Assembly (NCBI RefSeq): GCF_029210375.1
Contig: NZ_JARGER010000012.1
Location: forward strand, 1 to 64,000
DNA length: 64,000 nucleotides
Reading direction: 5' to 3'
Origin: Nocardioides sp. YIM 152315
Lineage (GTDB): Bacteria; Actinomycetota; Actinomycetes; Propionibacteriales; Nocardioidaceae
Positions within the stretch are counted from its first letter, which is position 1, and each line of letters starts with the position of its first letter. Of this stretch, positions 9,476 to 19,575 are shown one piece after another. The notes below the pieces were generated by a model. The model saw only the letters and a program-made list of their open reading frames with translations, was not told where the DNA came from and did no database searches. Position numbers and translations under genes: made by a program.

Positions 9476-10726
9476 ATGACCACGACCCAGCTGGCCGGCC
9501 TCCTCCCCGAGCTGGAGGTGATCCGAGCCGACTTCCCGATCCTCAGCCGGTCGGTCGCGGACGGCCGGCCGCTGGTCTACCTCGACAGCGCCAACACCTC
9601 GCAGAAGCCGCAGGTCGTCATCGACACGATGGTCGACCACCTCGAGCGGCACAACGCCAACGTCGCCCGGGCGATGCACGCGCTGGGCGCGGAGTCGACC
9701 GAGGCGTTCGAGGGCGCGCGCGACAAGGTCGCGGCCTTCATCAACGCGCCGTCGCGCAACGAGGTGGTGTTCACCAAGAACGCCACCGAGGCGCTGAACC
9801 TGCTGGCGCGCACCCTCGACCTCGGCCCCGGCGACAACGTCGTGATCACCGAGATGGAGCACCACTCCAACATCGTGTCGTGGCAGCTCGCGTGTGAGCG
9901 GTCGGGCGCCGAGTTGCGGTGGTTCGGGCTCACCGACGACGGGAGGCTCGACCTGTCGAACGCCGACGCCCTGATCGACGAGCACACCAAGGTGGTCGCC
10001 TTCACCTGGGTCTCCAACATGCTCGGCACCATCAACCCCGTCACCGACCTCGTGGCGCGTGCGAAGGCGTTCGGTGCCCACTCGGTCATCGACGCCTCCC
10101 AGGCGGCGCCGCAGCTGCCCGTCGACGTGGCCGCGACCGGCTGCGACTTCCTGGTCTTCACCGGCCACAAGGTGGTCGGCCCGACCGGCGTCGGCGTCCT
10201 GTGGGGCAGGGAGGAGCTGCTCAACGGGCTCCCGCCGTTCCACGGTGGCGGCGAGATGATCGAGACGGTGACGATGGCGCGCTCGACGTACGCGTCGGCG
10301 CCGCACCGCTTCGAGGCCGGCACGCCGCCGATCGTCGAGGCCGTCGGGCTCGGCGCCGCGGTCGACTACCTGTCGCACATCGGCATGGACGCGATCCACC
10401 GCCACGAGCAGGCGATCACGGCGTACGCGCTCGAGGGGCTGCGGACCGTGCCCGGCCTGACCGTGCTGGGCCCGCTCGACGCGACCGAGCGCGGGGGAGC
10501 GATCTCGTTCGAGATCGACGGCGTGCACCCGCACGACGTGGCGCAGGTCCTCGACTCGCGGGGCGTCGCGATCCGGGCGGGCCACCACTGCGCCAAGCCC
10601 GCGCACGCCCGGTTCGGGGTGCAGAGCTCGACGCGGATGTCGTCGTACCTCTACACGACGCCGGCCGAGGTCGACGCGCTGGTCGAGGGCCTGGAATACA
10701 CCCGCTCCTACTTCAAGTTGGGTTGA
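9476..10726 (+). CDS. sufS: Cysteine desulfurase SufS
   Basis: 416-residue PLP enzyme that takes sulfur from L-cysteine for cluster assembly. The PLP lysine is K232 (TGHKVVGPTGVGVLWG) and the persulfide cysteine is C372 (RAGHHCAKP), which marks a group II desulfurase. It works with the SufU transferase encoded next. ATG 9476 follows the sufC stop by one base and avoids an upstream extension inside sufC. Confidence 0.97.
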   Translation: MTTTQLAGLLPELEVIRADFPILSRSVADGRPLVYLDSANTSQKPQVVIDTMVDHLERHNANVARAMHALGAESTEAFEGARDKVAAFINAPSRNEVVFTKNATEALNLLARTLDLGPGDNVVITEMEHHSNIVSWQLACERSGAELRWFGLTDDGRLDLSNADALIDEHTKVVAFTWVSNMLGTINPVTDLVARAKAFGAHSVIDASQAAPQLPVDVAATGCDFLVFTGHKVVGPTGVGVLWGREELLNGLPPFHGGGEMIETVTMARSTYASAPHRFEAGTPPIVEAVGLGAAVDYLSHIGMDAIHRHEQAITAYALEGLRTVPGLTVLGPLDATERGGAISFEIDGVHPHDVAQVLDSRGVAIRAGHHCAKPAHARFGVQSSTRMSSYLYTTPAEVDALVEGLEYTRSYFKLG

Positions 10727-10729
10727 GCG

Positions 10730-11182
10730 ATGTCCCAGCAACTCGATGCGCTCTACCAGGAGATCATCCTGGACCACTACAAGAACCCCCACCACAAGGG
10801 CCTGCGGGAGCCCTTCGAGGCGGAGGTCCACCACGTCAACCCGACCTGCGGCGACGAGGTGACGCTCCGCGTCCACGTCAGCGACGGCACCGTCGCCGAC
10901 GTGTCCTACGACTCCGTCGGCTGCTCGATCTCGCAGGCATCCGCCTCCGTGCTGACCGACCTCGTCATCGGCAAGCCGGTCGAGGAGGCGATGTCGATCC
11001 ACGAGACGTTCCTGACCCTGATGCAGGGCAAGGGCGCCGTGGAGCCCGACGAGGAGGTGCTGGAGGACGCCATCGCGTTCGCCGGCGTCGCGAAGTTCCC
11101 CGCACGCGTGAAGTGTGCCCTGCTCTCGTGGATGGCCTGGAAGGACGCCACCGCCCGATCCCTGGAGGACTCTCATGGCTGA
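10730..11182 (+). CDS. sufU: Zinc-dependent sulfurtransferase SufU
   Basis: 150-residue SufU. Zinc and sulfur-acceptor residues C40, D42 (NPTCGDE), C65 (SVGCSISQAS) and C129 (RVKCALLSW) match the Bacillus-type enzyme. It accepts persulfide from SufS and is not a true IscU scaffold. It starts three bases after sufS and overlaps sufT by eight bases. Confidence 0.95.
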   Translation: MSQQLDALYQEIILDHYKNPHHKGLREPFEAEVHHVNPTCGDEVTLRVHVSDGTVADVSYDSVGCSISQASASVLTDLVIGKPVEEAMSIHETFLTLMQGKGAVEPDEEVLEDAIAFAGVAKFPARVKCALLSWMAWKDATARSLEDSHG

Positions 11183-11543
11183 CCATTCCGATCTCCCCGA
11201 GGTGCCGGAGGCCACCGGCGGCGTCGGGACCTCGACCGTGACCGTCGAGGACGTGACCGAGGCGATGAAGGACGTCGTCGACCCCGAGCTCGGCATCAAC
11301 GTCGTCGACCTCGGCCTGGTCTACGGCGTGCACGTCGACGAGGACACCAACGTCGTGCTCGACATGACGCTGACGTCGGCGGCCTGCCCGCTCACCGACG
11401 TGATCCAGGACCAGACCAACGGCGCCCTGGAGGGCATGGTCAACGACGTCCTCATCAACTGGGTGTGGATGCCCCCGTGGGGCCCGGACAAGATCACCGA
11501 GGACGGCCGCGAGCAGCTGCGGGCCCTCGGGTTCAACGTCTGA
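11175..11543 (+). CDS. sufT: SufT, MIP18/DUF59 family Fe-S maturation factor
   Basis: 122-residue DUF59 protein with the family block DPELGINVVDLGLVYGV and the conserved cysteine in TSAACPLTD. SufT proteins help mature Fe-S enzymes when demand is high. It is the last gene of the suf operon (8-base overlap with sufU). ATG 11175 is preferred because the upstream frame lies inside sufU. The next gene has its own promoter-like element. Confidence 0.93.
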   Translation: MADHSDLPEVPEATGGVGTSTVTVEDVTEAMKDVVDPELGINVVDLGLVYGVHVDEDTNVVLDMTLTSAACPLTDVIQDQTNGALEGMVNDVLINWVWMPPWGPDKITEDGREQLRALGFNV

Positions 11544-11604
11544 GGCCCGAGCCGCTCGCGACACGCGGGGGCCGTTCCCCCGGCCGGCCGCTAGCGTCGG
11601 GTGC

Positions 11605-12210
11605 ATGGACGTCGTGGTGCCCGCGGATCGCGTGACCCGCTGGGTCTCGAACTTCGCCGTGCGCCACGGGCCGGCGACGCTGTCGACCGCCGACGGCGCG
11701 CTCGCGGGCGTCGCCGACGACGGCTCGACGTTCGCGGCCCGACTGCCGTTCGGGTGCACGTACGCCGGTCCGGCGGACGCCGAGTCGTTCGCGGCGGCGA
11801 TCGGCGTGCCCGACGACTGGGGAGTGCTGCTGGTCCGCAAGGGCGGGTTCGCGGTCGCCCGGCTGCGGGGCACGGAGGTCGTCTCGAGCAAGGTGGGTCA
11901 GCGGCACGTGCAGGGCCGCACGAAGGCCGGCGGCCAGAGCCAGCAGCGGTTCGCGCGGCGCCGGGACAACCAGGCGCGACGGGCGTTCGAGGCCGCGGCC
12001 GACCACGCCGCGCGGATCCTGGGCGGGCTCACCGGCCCGGTGGTCACCGGCGGGGACCGGGCGGCGGTCGAGGAGGTGCTGGCGGACCCGCGGCTGCGCG
12101 CGCTGCCCGTCGCCGGATCCTGGCTGGCCGTGCCGGATCCGCGGCGCGGCGTGCTCGAGCAGGCCGTGGTCGACGCGTGCGCGGCGCGGATCGCGGTGCA
12201 GAACGCCTGA
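11605..12210 (+). CDS. acVLRF1 family peptidyl-tRNA hydrolase / release factor
   Basis: 201-residue actinobacterial Vms1-like release factor homolog. The key segment at about residues 95-125 holds KVGQRHVQGRTKAGGQSQQR, a GGQ-like catalytic glutamine loop followed by arginine-rich sequence. The family is thought to cut nascent chains from peptidyl-tRNA on stalled ribosomes. ATG 11605 is preceded by TAGCGT (11592-11597) seven bases away and lacks a Shine-Dalgarno, so it is probably leaderless and not part of the suf operon. Confidence 0.85.
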   Translation: MDVVVPADRVTRWVSNFAVRHGPATLSTADGALAGVADDGSTFAARLPFGCTYAGPADAESFAAAIGVPDDWGVLLVRKGGFAVARLRGTEVVSSKVGQRHVQGRTKAGGQSQQRFARRRDNQARRAFEAAADHAARILGGLTGPVVTGGDRAAVEEVLADPRLRALPVAGSWLAVPDPRRGVLEQAVVDACAARIAVQNA

Positions 12211-12225
12211 CCGCGTTCGCGGGTC
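12208..12225. terminator. Short hairpin between convergent genes
   Basis: GACCGCG and CGCGGGTC pair around TT, with one bulge, in the 15-base gap between the acVLRF1 stop and the stop of the converging regulator gene. It is a plausible weak bidirectional terminator, but no T-run is present. Confidence 0.35.
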
Positions 12226-12684
12226 TCAGTGGCCGAGGTCGCGCTTGCGGGCCTCCCATCGCTCGGCCAGGGTGCCCAGCTCCTCGCGCACGAAGACCAG
12301 GAACTCGCGGGAGAGCTCGAGGCGGTCGCGGGCCGCGGGGGACGCCCCCGAGGCGGCCGCCGCGAACGCCGCCTCGATCGCGGCGTACGTCTGGTCACCC
12401 TGCAGCAGTGCGCTGCGCCAGGCGTCGTCGTCGACGGCGTACAAGTCGCGGCGGGAGCCGCGCTCACGCTCGCGGCGACTCCAGCCCAGCTGCTCCAGCA
12501 CGCGCACCGACCCGGACACCGCGGCCGGGCTGATCGCGAGCTCCTCCACCAGCTCCGCCGACGTCATCCGTCCGTCGTCGTCGACGAGCAGGGCGGCGAA
12601 CACCCTGGCGGGCAGGCGGGCGAGTCCGGCGGCGGTCAGGGCCGCGCCGACCCGCTCGACGGCCCGGTGGCGTTCGTCCGACAT
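12226..12684 (-). CDS. GbsR/MarR family transcriptional regulator
   Basis: 152-residue winged-helix regulator. The HTH is near residues 38-65 (MTSAELVEELAISPAAVSGSVRVLEQL) with a basic wing (RRERERGSRRDLY) and a C-terminal helical dimerisation region. It is divergent from a two-gene ABC exporter, the usual set-up for a repressor of an efflux system. TAGACT (complement of 12691-12696) lies six bases before its ATG, so it too is probably leaderless. The shared palindrome at 12702-12717 is its likely target. Confidence 0.88.
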   Translation of the reverse strand: MSDERHRAVERVGAALTAAGLARLPARVFAALLVDDDGRMTSAELVEELAISPAAVSGSVRVLEQLGWSRRERERGSRRDLYAVDDDAWRSALLQGDQTYAAIEAAFAAAASGASPAARDRLELSREFLVFVREELGTLAERWEARKRDLGH

Positions 12685-12701
12685 GCGCGCAGTCTACAAG
12701 A

Positions 12702-12717
12702 TTCAGAATTCTCTGAA
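12702..12717. promoter_or_regulatory. Operator palindrome between regulator and ABC exporter
   Basis: TTCAGA-ATTC-TCTGAA, a 16-base inverted repeat with perfect 6-base arms. It overlaps the probable -35 (TTCAGA) of the exporter promoter and lies upstream of the regulator's own -10. A dimeric GbsR/MarR regulator bound here would block both divergent genes. Confidence 0.75.
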
Positions 12718-12724
12718 CACGAGG

Positions 12725-12730
12725 TAGGGT
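12725..12730 (+). promoter_or_regulatory. -10 hexamer of the ABC exporter operon
   Basis: TAGGGT, 17 bases after the TTCAGA -35 at 12702-12707 and six bases before the GTG at 12737. The geometry predicts transcription starting at the GTG itself. Confidence 0.55.
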
Positions 12731-12736
12731 CGGGGC

Positions 12737-13645
12737 GTGACCGATGCGAACGTCATCGACGTCAGCGGGCTGGTGAAGAGGTTCGGGAGCTTCCGCGCCC
12801 TCGACGGGCTCGACCTCCAGGTGGGCGCGGGGGAGGTGCACGGCTTCCTCGGACCGAACGGCGCGGGCAAGTCGACCACGATCCGGGTGCTGCTCGGCCT
12901 GCTCCGCAAGGACGGCGGCGACGTCCGGCTCTTCGGCGGTGACCCGTGGCGCCAGGCCGCCGACCTGCACCGTCGGCTCGCCTACGTGCCCGGCGACGTC
13001 AACCTGTGGCCGAACCTGACCGGGGGAGAGGTCATCGACCTGCTCGGCCGGTTGCGCGGCGGCCTCGACGAGACGCGACGCGCCGACCTGGTCGACGCCT
13101 TCGAGCTCGACCCGCGCAAGAAGGGCCGGGCCTACTCGAAGGGCAACCGGCAGAAGGTCGCCCTGGTGGCCGCGCTCGCCTCCGACGTCGACCTGCTCGT
13201 GCTCGACGAGCCGACCTCGGGTCTCGATCCGCTGATGGAGTCGGTCTTCCAGCGGTACGTCGACGCGTTCCGCGACCGCGGCCACGCCGTGCTGCTGAGC
13301 AGCCACATCCTCGCGGAGGTGGAGGAGCTCGGCGACCGGGTGAGCATCATCCGCGCCGGCAAGGTCGTCGAGAGCGGCACGCTCGCCGAGCTGCGGCACC
13401 TCACGCGGACCTCGGTCAGCGCCGAGCTCACCCGCCCCGTCGACGGGCTCGACGCCGCGCCCGGAGTCCACGACCTCGTCGTCGAGGGCACCCGGGTGCG
13501 CTTCCAGGTCGACACCGCCCGGCTCGACGGCGCGTTGCAGCTGCTCGTCGCCGGCGGCGTACGCACGCTCACGAGCCAGCCGCCGACCCTGGAGGAGCTC
13601 TTCCTGCGCCACTACGGCGACGAGATCGAGCCGGACGCGTCGTGA
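12737..13645 (+). CDS. ABC exporter ATP-binding protein
   Basis: 302-residue ATPase of the multidrug/antibiotic exporter class. Walker A is GPNGAGKST, Walker B is [13 protein letters not shown], and the H-loop is [11 protein letters not shown]. The signature region is the divergent YSKGNRQKV in place of LSGGQ, which is common in this subfamily. It overlaps its permease by four bases. Expression is probably repressed by the divergent GbsR/MarR protein. Confidence 0.9.
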   Translation: MTDANVIDVSGLVKRFGSFRALDGLDLQVGAGEVHGFLGPNGAGKSTTIRVLLGLLRKDGGDVRLFGGDPWRQAADLHRRLAYVPGDVNLWPNLTGGEVIDLLGRLRGGLDETRRADLVDAFELDPRKKGRAYSKGNRQKVALVAALASDVDLLVLDEPTSGLDPLMESVFQRYVDAFRDRGHAVLLSSHILAEVEELGDRVSIIRAGKVVESGTLAELRHLTRTSVSAELTRPVDGLDAAPGVHDLVVEGTRVRFQVDTARLDGALQLLVAGGVRTLTSQPPTLEELFLRHYGDEIEPDAS

Positions 13646-15213
13646 CCGGCACGGCGACGTTCCTGCTCACCTTCCTGCGGCGCGACCGCTGGATGCTGCT
13701 GTGGTGGGTGCTCGGCGGCACGACTCTCTACGTCGCGACCGTCTACAGCGTCGACGGGCTCTACACCACGCAGGCCGACTACGACGCGGCCGCGGCCAGC
13801 GCGTCGTCCAACGCCGCGTTCATCGCGATGGCTGGCCCGGCGCGGGCGCTCGACACCCTCGGCGGCCAGACGGCGTGGCAGACCACGGCGTTCGGGGCGA
13901 TCGTCGCCGGCCTGATGAGCATGTTCCTCGTCGGCCGGCACACCCGCGTCGAGGAGGAGAGCGGCCGCGACGAGCTGCTGCGGGCCTCGGCCGTCGGCCG
14001 CTACGCGCCGATGACCGCGGCCGCGCTGGTCGCCGCGCTCGCCAACCTCGTGCTCGGGCTGCTGGTCTCCGTCTCGCTCACGGCCTACGGCCTGGCCGGT
14101 GCCGACTCCCTCGGCCTCGGGCTGGGCGTGACGGCCTGCGGCTGGGTCTTCACCGGCACGGCGCTGGTCGCGATGCAGGTCACCGCGAGCACCCGCTCGG
14201 CGTACGGCATCGCCGGCGGCGTCATCGCGGTCGCCTACGTCCTGCGTGCGATCGGCGACGTCGGCAACGGGGTGCTGAGCTGGATCTCGCCGATCGGCTG
14301 GTACCAGGCGATGCACCAGTTCTCCGGCCTGCGCTGGTGGCCGGCGCTGCTGATGCTCGCCGGCGCGGCGTCCGCCGTCGCCTCGGCGTACGCGCTGTTC
14401 GGTCGCCGGGACTACGGCTCCGGGATGGTCGCGGCCCGGCCGGGCCGCCCGCGGGCGCCGTACGGGTTGCGCAGTGGCGGGGGCCTGGCCTGGCGGCTGC
14501 AGCGCGGCGCGGTGATCGGCTGGACGGCCGGCCTCTTCTTCTTCGGCCTCGCGTACGGCGCGATCGGCGACGACGTCGAGTCGCTGCTGGGGGAGTCCGA
14601 CGTGTCCCAGGAGATGTTCGCCCAGGCCGGCACCGACCTCGCCACCGGCTTCTACGGCACGGCCGTGCTGATGCTCGCCGTGGTGGCCGCCGGCGGCGCG
14701 ATCTCCTCGGCGCTGCGGCCGCGCGGCGAGGAGGAGAACGGCCACCTCGAGGTCGTGCTCGCGACGGCGCTGCCGCGCCGGCGCTGGCTGCTCGGCCACG
14801 TCGTCGTCACGGTCGCGGGGACCGTGCTGGTGCTCGTGGGTTCGGGTGTCGGGCTGGGTGCCGGCTACCTGATGGTGACCGGCGACGGCGACGCGGCGTG
14901 GGACATCACCTGGCCGGTGCTCCAGTACGTCGGCCCGGTGCTCGTGCTCAGCGGCGTCGCGCGGGTCTTGTACGGCGCGCTGCCGCGCTGGTCGGTGCTC
15001 GCGTGGGTGCCGCTGGTGTTCGCGGCGGTGGTGATGCTCTTCGGCGAGCTCTTCGGGCTGCCGCAGTGGCTCCAGGACGTCTCGCCGTTCGAGCACCTCC
15101 CGATGGTCCCGGCGGAGTCGTTCGACTGGGCTCCGGCGCTGGCGCTCGTCGGAGTCGCGCTCGTCCTGAGTGTCGTGGGTCAGGTGGCCTTCGCGCGGCG
15201 CGACGTGCACTAG
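13642..15213 (+). CDS. ABC exporter permease (polyketide-antibiotic exporter type)
   Basis: 523-residue membrane protein with about twelve hydrophobic segments in two similar halves, each opening with a soluble loop. This is the architecture of TipA/OtrC-type antibiotic exporter permeases. GTG 13642 overlaps the ATPase stop. No biosynthetic cluster lies nearby, so a general drug or lipid efflux role is more likely than self-resistance. Confidence 0.85.
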   Translation: MTGTATFLLTFLRRDRWMLLWWVLGGTTLYVATVYSVDGLYTTQADYDAAAASASSNAAFIAMAGPARALDTLGGQTAWQTTAFGAIVAGLMSMFLVGRHTRVEEESGRDELLRASAVGRYAPMTAAALVAALANLVLGLLVSVSLTAYGLAGADSLGLGLGVTACGWVFTGTALVAMQVTASTRSAYGIAGGVIAVAYVLRAIGDVGNGVLSWISPIGWYQAMHQFSGLRWWPALLMLAGAASAVASAYALFGRRDYGSGMVAARPGRPRAPYGLRSGGGLAWRLQRGAVIGWTAGLFFFGLAYGAIGDDVESLLGESDVSQEMFAQAGTDLATGFYGTAVLMLAVVAAGGAISSALRPRGEEENGHLEVVLATALPRRRWLLGHVVVTVAGTVLVLVGSGVGLGAGYLMVTGDGDAAWDITWPVLQYVGPVLVLSGVARVLYGALPRWSVLAWVPLVFAAVVMLFGELFGLPQWLQDVSPFEHLPMVPAESFDWAPALALVGVALVLSVVGQVAFARRDVH

Positions 15214-15223
15214 CGTGCGGGAC

Positions 15224-16135
15224 ATGTGGCAGCCCGAACCCGGGTGGCACCCACTGCCCGGCGGTGGTGGCGCCTCGACGGTTGGCGTCTGGAGGACCGT
15301 GCTCGGTGCGCAGCCGGTCGTCGTCAAGCGGCTCGCCGCACCGGCGCCCGGCGATGCCCCACAGCTGTCCGACCCGCGCCACTTCGCCTACTGGCGGCGG
15401 CCCGCGGACGTCATCACCGCCGGGACCGTCGCCTCGACGCCGGGCCTGCGCGCACCGGGGTCGGCCGCCGTCGAGGAGGACGACGAGGGGCTCACCATCG
15501 TCGAGGAGTGGGTCGAGGACGCCGCGACCACCGGACTCTTCGCCGCCCACGCGCTCGGCCGCTTCGCCGGCGCCCATCTCGCGGCCGCGCCCTGGCTCGC
15601 CCGCAACCAGCTGCGCGACCGGCTGGCGCGCGTCGAGCGCAACGGAGGCTGGCAGACGCTCGCGCGCACCACGGTCGCCGACGTCTCCGACCACCTGTGG
15701 ATCCGGCGCGCCGAGCTGCTGGCGGCCGCGGACGCGTTGGTGCAGGTCCCGCAGCACGGCGACGCCGTACCGGCCAACCTGCTCGGTCGCGACGGCGACG
15801 ACGTCGTCGCCATCGACTGGGCGACGCTCGGGACGGGACCGGTCGGCGCCGACCTCGGCTACTACGCCCTCGCCGCCCGCGAGGAGCTGGAGCCCCTCGT
15901 GGACGCGTACCTGATGGGACTGCCCGACGGGCTGGCGACCCGGGAGGAGGTGACCCTCGGTGCCCGGGTCGCTGCCGTCTACACCGTGCTGAACCGCGCC
16001 GAGTGGGCGCTGGCGCGGGCCGCACGGGGCGAGGGAGCGCTGGCCGGGAAGTTCCGGCATCCCGCCGTCGCGCCGCACCTGCGCGCGCTGCAGCGGCAGT
16101 TCCCACACATCGAGGCCCTGGTGCAGCGCCGATGA
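15224..16135 (+). CDS. Phosphotransferase-like protein (APH fold)
   Basis: 303-residue protein with the C-terminal hallmarks of aminoglycoside/choline-kinase-like phosphotransferases: an HGDAVPANLL catalytic loop (HGDxxxxN) and a metal-binding VVAIDWATLGTGP. The N-terminal lobe is short and atypical. TAGCGT (15211-15216) is seven bases before ATG 15224, so a separate leaderless start is likely. Its stop overlaps the MscS gene (ATGA). The substrate is unknown. Confidence 0.7.
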   Translation: MWQPEPGWHPLPGGGGASTVGVWRTVLGAQPVVVKRLAAPAPGDAPQLSDPRHFAYWRRPADVITAGTVASTPGLRAPGSAAVEEDDEGLTIVEEWVEDAATTGLFAAHALGRFAGAHLAAAPWLARNQLRDRLARVERNGGWQTLARTTVADVSDHLWIRRAELLAAADALVQVPQHGDAVPANLLGRDGDDVVAIDWATLGTGPVGADLGYYALAAREELEPLVDAYLMGLPDGLATREEVTLGARVAAVYTVLNRAEWALARAARGEGALAGKFRHPAVAPHLRALQRQFPHIEALVQRR

Positions 16136-16977
16136 CAACCCTCCCGTGGGCGGTGAAGACCCCACTCGGCGACCTCGACCTCGACGGGTGGACCGTGCTC
16201 TGGGCGGCCGTCGTGGTCGTCGCGACCCTGCTCCTGGCGCGGTACGCCGTGCGCGCGACGCTGCGGATCGGGGAACGCGTCGGCGGCCTCTCCCGCGACG
16301 CCGTCGTGGGTGTCGCGCGGGTGGTGCGGTACGCGATCTACCTCCTCGGCGTCGGCGTCGCCCTGAGCGTCCTCGGCGCGCCGATCAAGCCGGTCCTGGT
16401 CGCCCTGCTGCTGGTGCTCGGTGCGCTGGTCCTGATCGGCCGCGGCATCGCCGACAGCTTCGGGGCAGGCCTGGTGCTCCAGAGCCGGCGCACCCTCAAG
16501 CTGGGCGATCTCATCGAGTCGTCGGGCCACCGCGGGCACGTCGTCGACCTGAACATGCGGAGCGTGGTGATCCGGACGGCCGACGGCGTCACCGTGTACC
16601 TGCCGAACTCCGAGGTGCTCGACAGCCCGCTCCTGAACTTCTCGACCCACGGGACGACCCGGTCGGAGATCGAGGTCAGCGTGACCGCCACGGGAGCGGA
16701 CGCCGACCTCCTCGCCGCTCCCGAGTCCGCGCGGGTCGCCGCCGTCGCCGGCCACGGCGTGCTCGGGTCCCCGGCGCCGGCCGTCCGGCTCATGAACGTC
16801 AGTCCCCGCCGGGTCGTCTTCCGGCTCCACGTCTGGCACGCCCCGGACGCCGCGATCGAGGTCCGCTCGCGGGTGATCGCCGACGTGGCCGCGGCGCTCC
16901 GGGCCGGCGGCGACCTCGACGCTACGGTCTCGTGGCCGGCGCCCGCCGTGGGTCCGCGACCGCCCGACACCACCTGA
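16132..16977 (+). CDS. Mechanosensitive channel family protein (MscS-like)
   Basis: 281-residue small-conductance mechanosensitive channel. Three hydrophobic helices occupy the first ~110 residues. The pore helix and beta-domain follow (IADSFGAGLVLQSRRTLKLGDLIE, then NMRSVVIRTADGVTVYLPNSEV), with a cytoplasmic alpha/beta domain at the end. Such channels release solutes on hypo-osmotic shock. It is translationally coupled to the phosphotransferase-like gene. Confidence 0.88.
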   Translation: MTTLPWAVKTPLGDLDLDGWTVLWAAVVVVATLLLARYAVRATLRIGERVGGLSRDAVVGVARVVRYAIYLLGVGVALSVLGAPIKPVLVALLLVLGALVLIGRGIADSFGAGLVLQSRRTLKLGDLIESSGHRGHVVDLNMRSVVIRTADGVTVYLPNSEVLDSPLLNFSTHGTTRSEIEVSVTATGADADLLAAPESARVAAVAGHGVLGSPAPAVRLMNVSPRRVVFRLHVWHAPDAAIEVRSRVIADVAAALRAGGDLDATVSWPAPAVGPRPPDTT

Positions 16978-16980
16978 CGT

Positions 16981-17067
16981 CAGCCGGTGAAGGTGGTCGG
17001 TGTCGCCCATCGGGCCGGCGTCCGACGTACGCCGTGTGTCCAGCCGGGCCTTGGGGTTGAAGCGCAT
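16981..17067 (-). pseudogene. 5' remnant of a neutral zinc metallopeptidase-like gene
   Basis: On the minus strand a GGAGG lies a proper distance before an ATG at 17067, and the first residues read MRFNPKARLDT. This resembles the N-terminus of KPN_02809/YpfJ-type putative zinc metallopeptidases of actinobacteria. After about 29 codons the frame runs into the antisense of the MscS gene, and no membrane segment or HExxH motif appears. It looks like the surviving front end of a deleted gene. The family call is from memory of the opening motif only. Confidence 0.4.
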
Positions 17068-17138
17068 GAGCGCCCTCCGTCCACCTCCGCGCCGCCGATG
17101 TCAGCCGGGACCGTACCCACAACTAGACTTCAATCCTC

Positions 17139-18737
<1,599 letters not shown>

Positions 18738-18763
18738 CGGTGCCGCGGTCTAGTCTGCGGACC

Positions 18764-19561
18764 ATGACCACGATGGACGCCGACATCCTGCTCGAGGCCG
18801 GCCTGAGGTACGACGTGGCCGGTCCGGTCGCCACGATCACGCTGCACCGCCCCGACGTACGCAACGCCCAGACGCCGACCATGTGGCGTGCGCTCGCCGA
18901 CGTCGGGGCAGCCCTTCCCGACGACGTACGGGTCGTGCTCGTGACGGGGGCGGGGCAATCGTTCTCGGCGGGCCTGGACCGCGCGATGCTCGACCCGACG
19001 AACACCTCCGGCGAGGAGTCGGTCGCCGGACTCCTCGCGCTCTCCGACGACGAGGTCTCGGCGACCGTCGACGCCTACCAGCGGGGCTTCACGTTCCTGC
19101 GCGACCCGCGGTTCGTCTCGATCGCGGCGGTGCAGGGCTATGCGATCGGCGCCGGCTTCCAGCTGGCGCTCTCGTGCGACCTGCGCGTGCTCGCCGACGA
19201 CGCCCAGCTGTGCATGAAGGAGTCCGCGCTCGGCCTGGTGCCCGACCTGACGGGAACAAAGCCGCTCGTCGAGTGCGTTGGGTACGCCAGGGCGTTGGAG
19301 ATCTGCGCCACGGCGCGGATGGTGGGCGCGCGGGAGGCCGTCGACATCGGGCTCGCACTGACCGCCGTACCTGCCGCCGAGCTGGACGCCACCGTCGCGG
19401 ACCTCGTCGGCGCCCTGACCGCTCCGATGGCCGGCGCGGTGAGCGAGACCAAGGCACTGCTGCAGGGGGCCGCCGACCGCACCCTCGACGAGCAGCGCCG
19501 CCTCGAGCGGGAGGCCCAGGTCCGGAGGTTCCGGGAGCTGGCGTCCCTCATGGGAGGCTGA
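18764..19561 (+). CDS. Enoyl-CoA hydratase/isomerase family protein
   Basis: 265-residue crotonase-fold protein. Oxyanion-hole segments are visible at SFSAGLDRAML and in GYAIGAGFQLALSCDLRV. The usual second catalytic glutamate is in a changed context (LGLVPDLTGTKPLV), so the exact reaction is open. By position it corresponds to mycobacterial EchA12. ATG 18764 is preceded by TAGTCT (18751-18756) with a 7-base gap, suggesting a separate leaderless mRNA. Confidence 0.85.
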   Translation: MTTMDADILLEAGLRYDVAGPVATITLHRPDVRNAQTPTMWRALADVGAALPDDVRVVLVTGAGQSFSAGLDRAMLDPTNTSGEESVAGLLALSDDEVSATVDAYQRGFTFLRDPRFVSIAAVQGYAIGAGFQLALSCDLRVLADDAQLCMKESALGLVPDLTGTKPLVECVGYARALEICATARMVGAREAVDIGLALTAVPAAELDATVADLVGALTAPMAGAVSETKALLQGAADRTLDEQRRLEREAQVRRFRELASLMGG

Positions 19562-19575
19562 CGAAGGAGGGCATC

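Noticed and set aside
12737..15213. Part of an antibiotic biosynthetic cluster
   Set aside because: No polyketide, peptide or terpene synthesis genes lie nearby; the exporter is accompanied only by its regulator.
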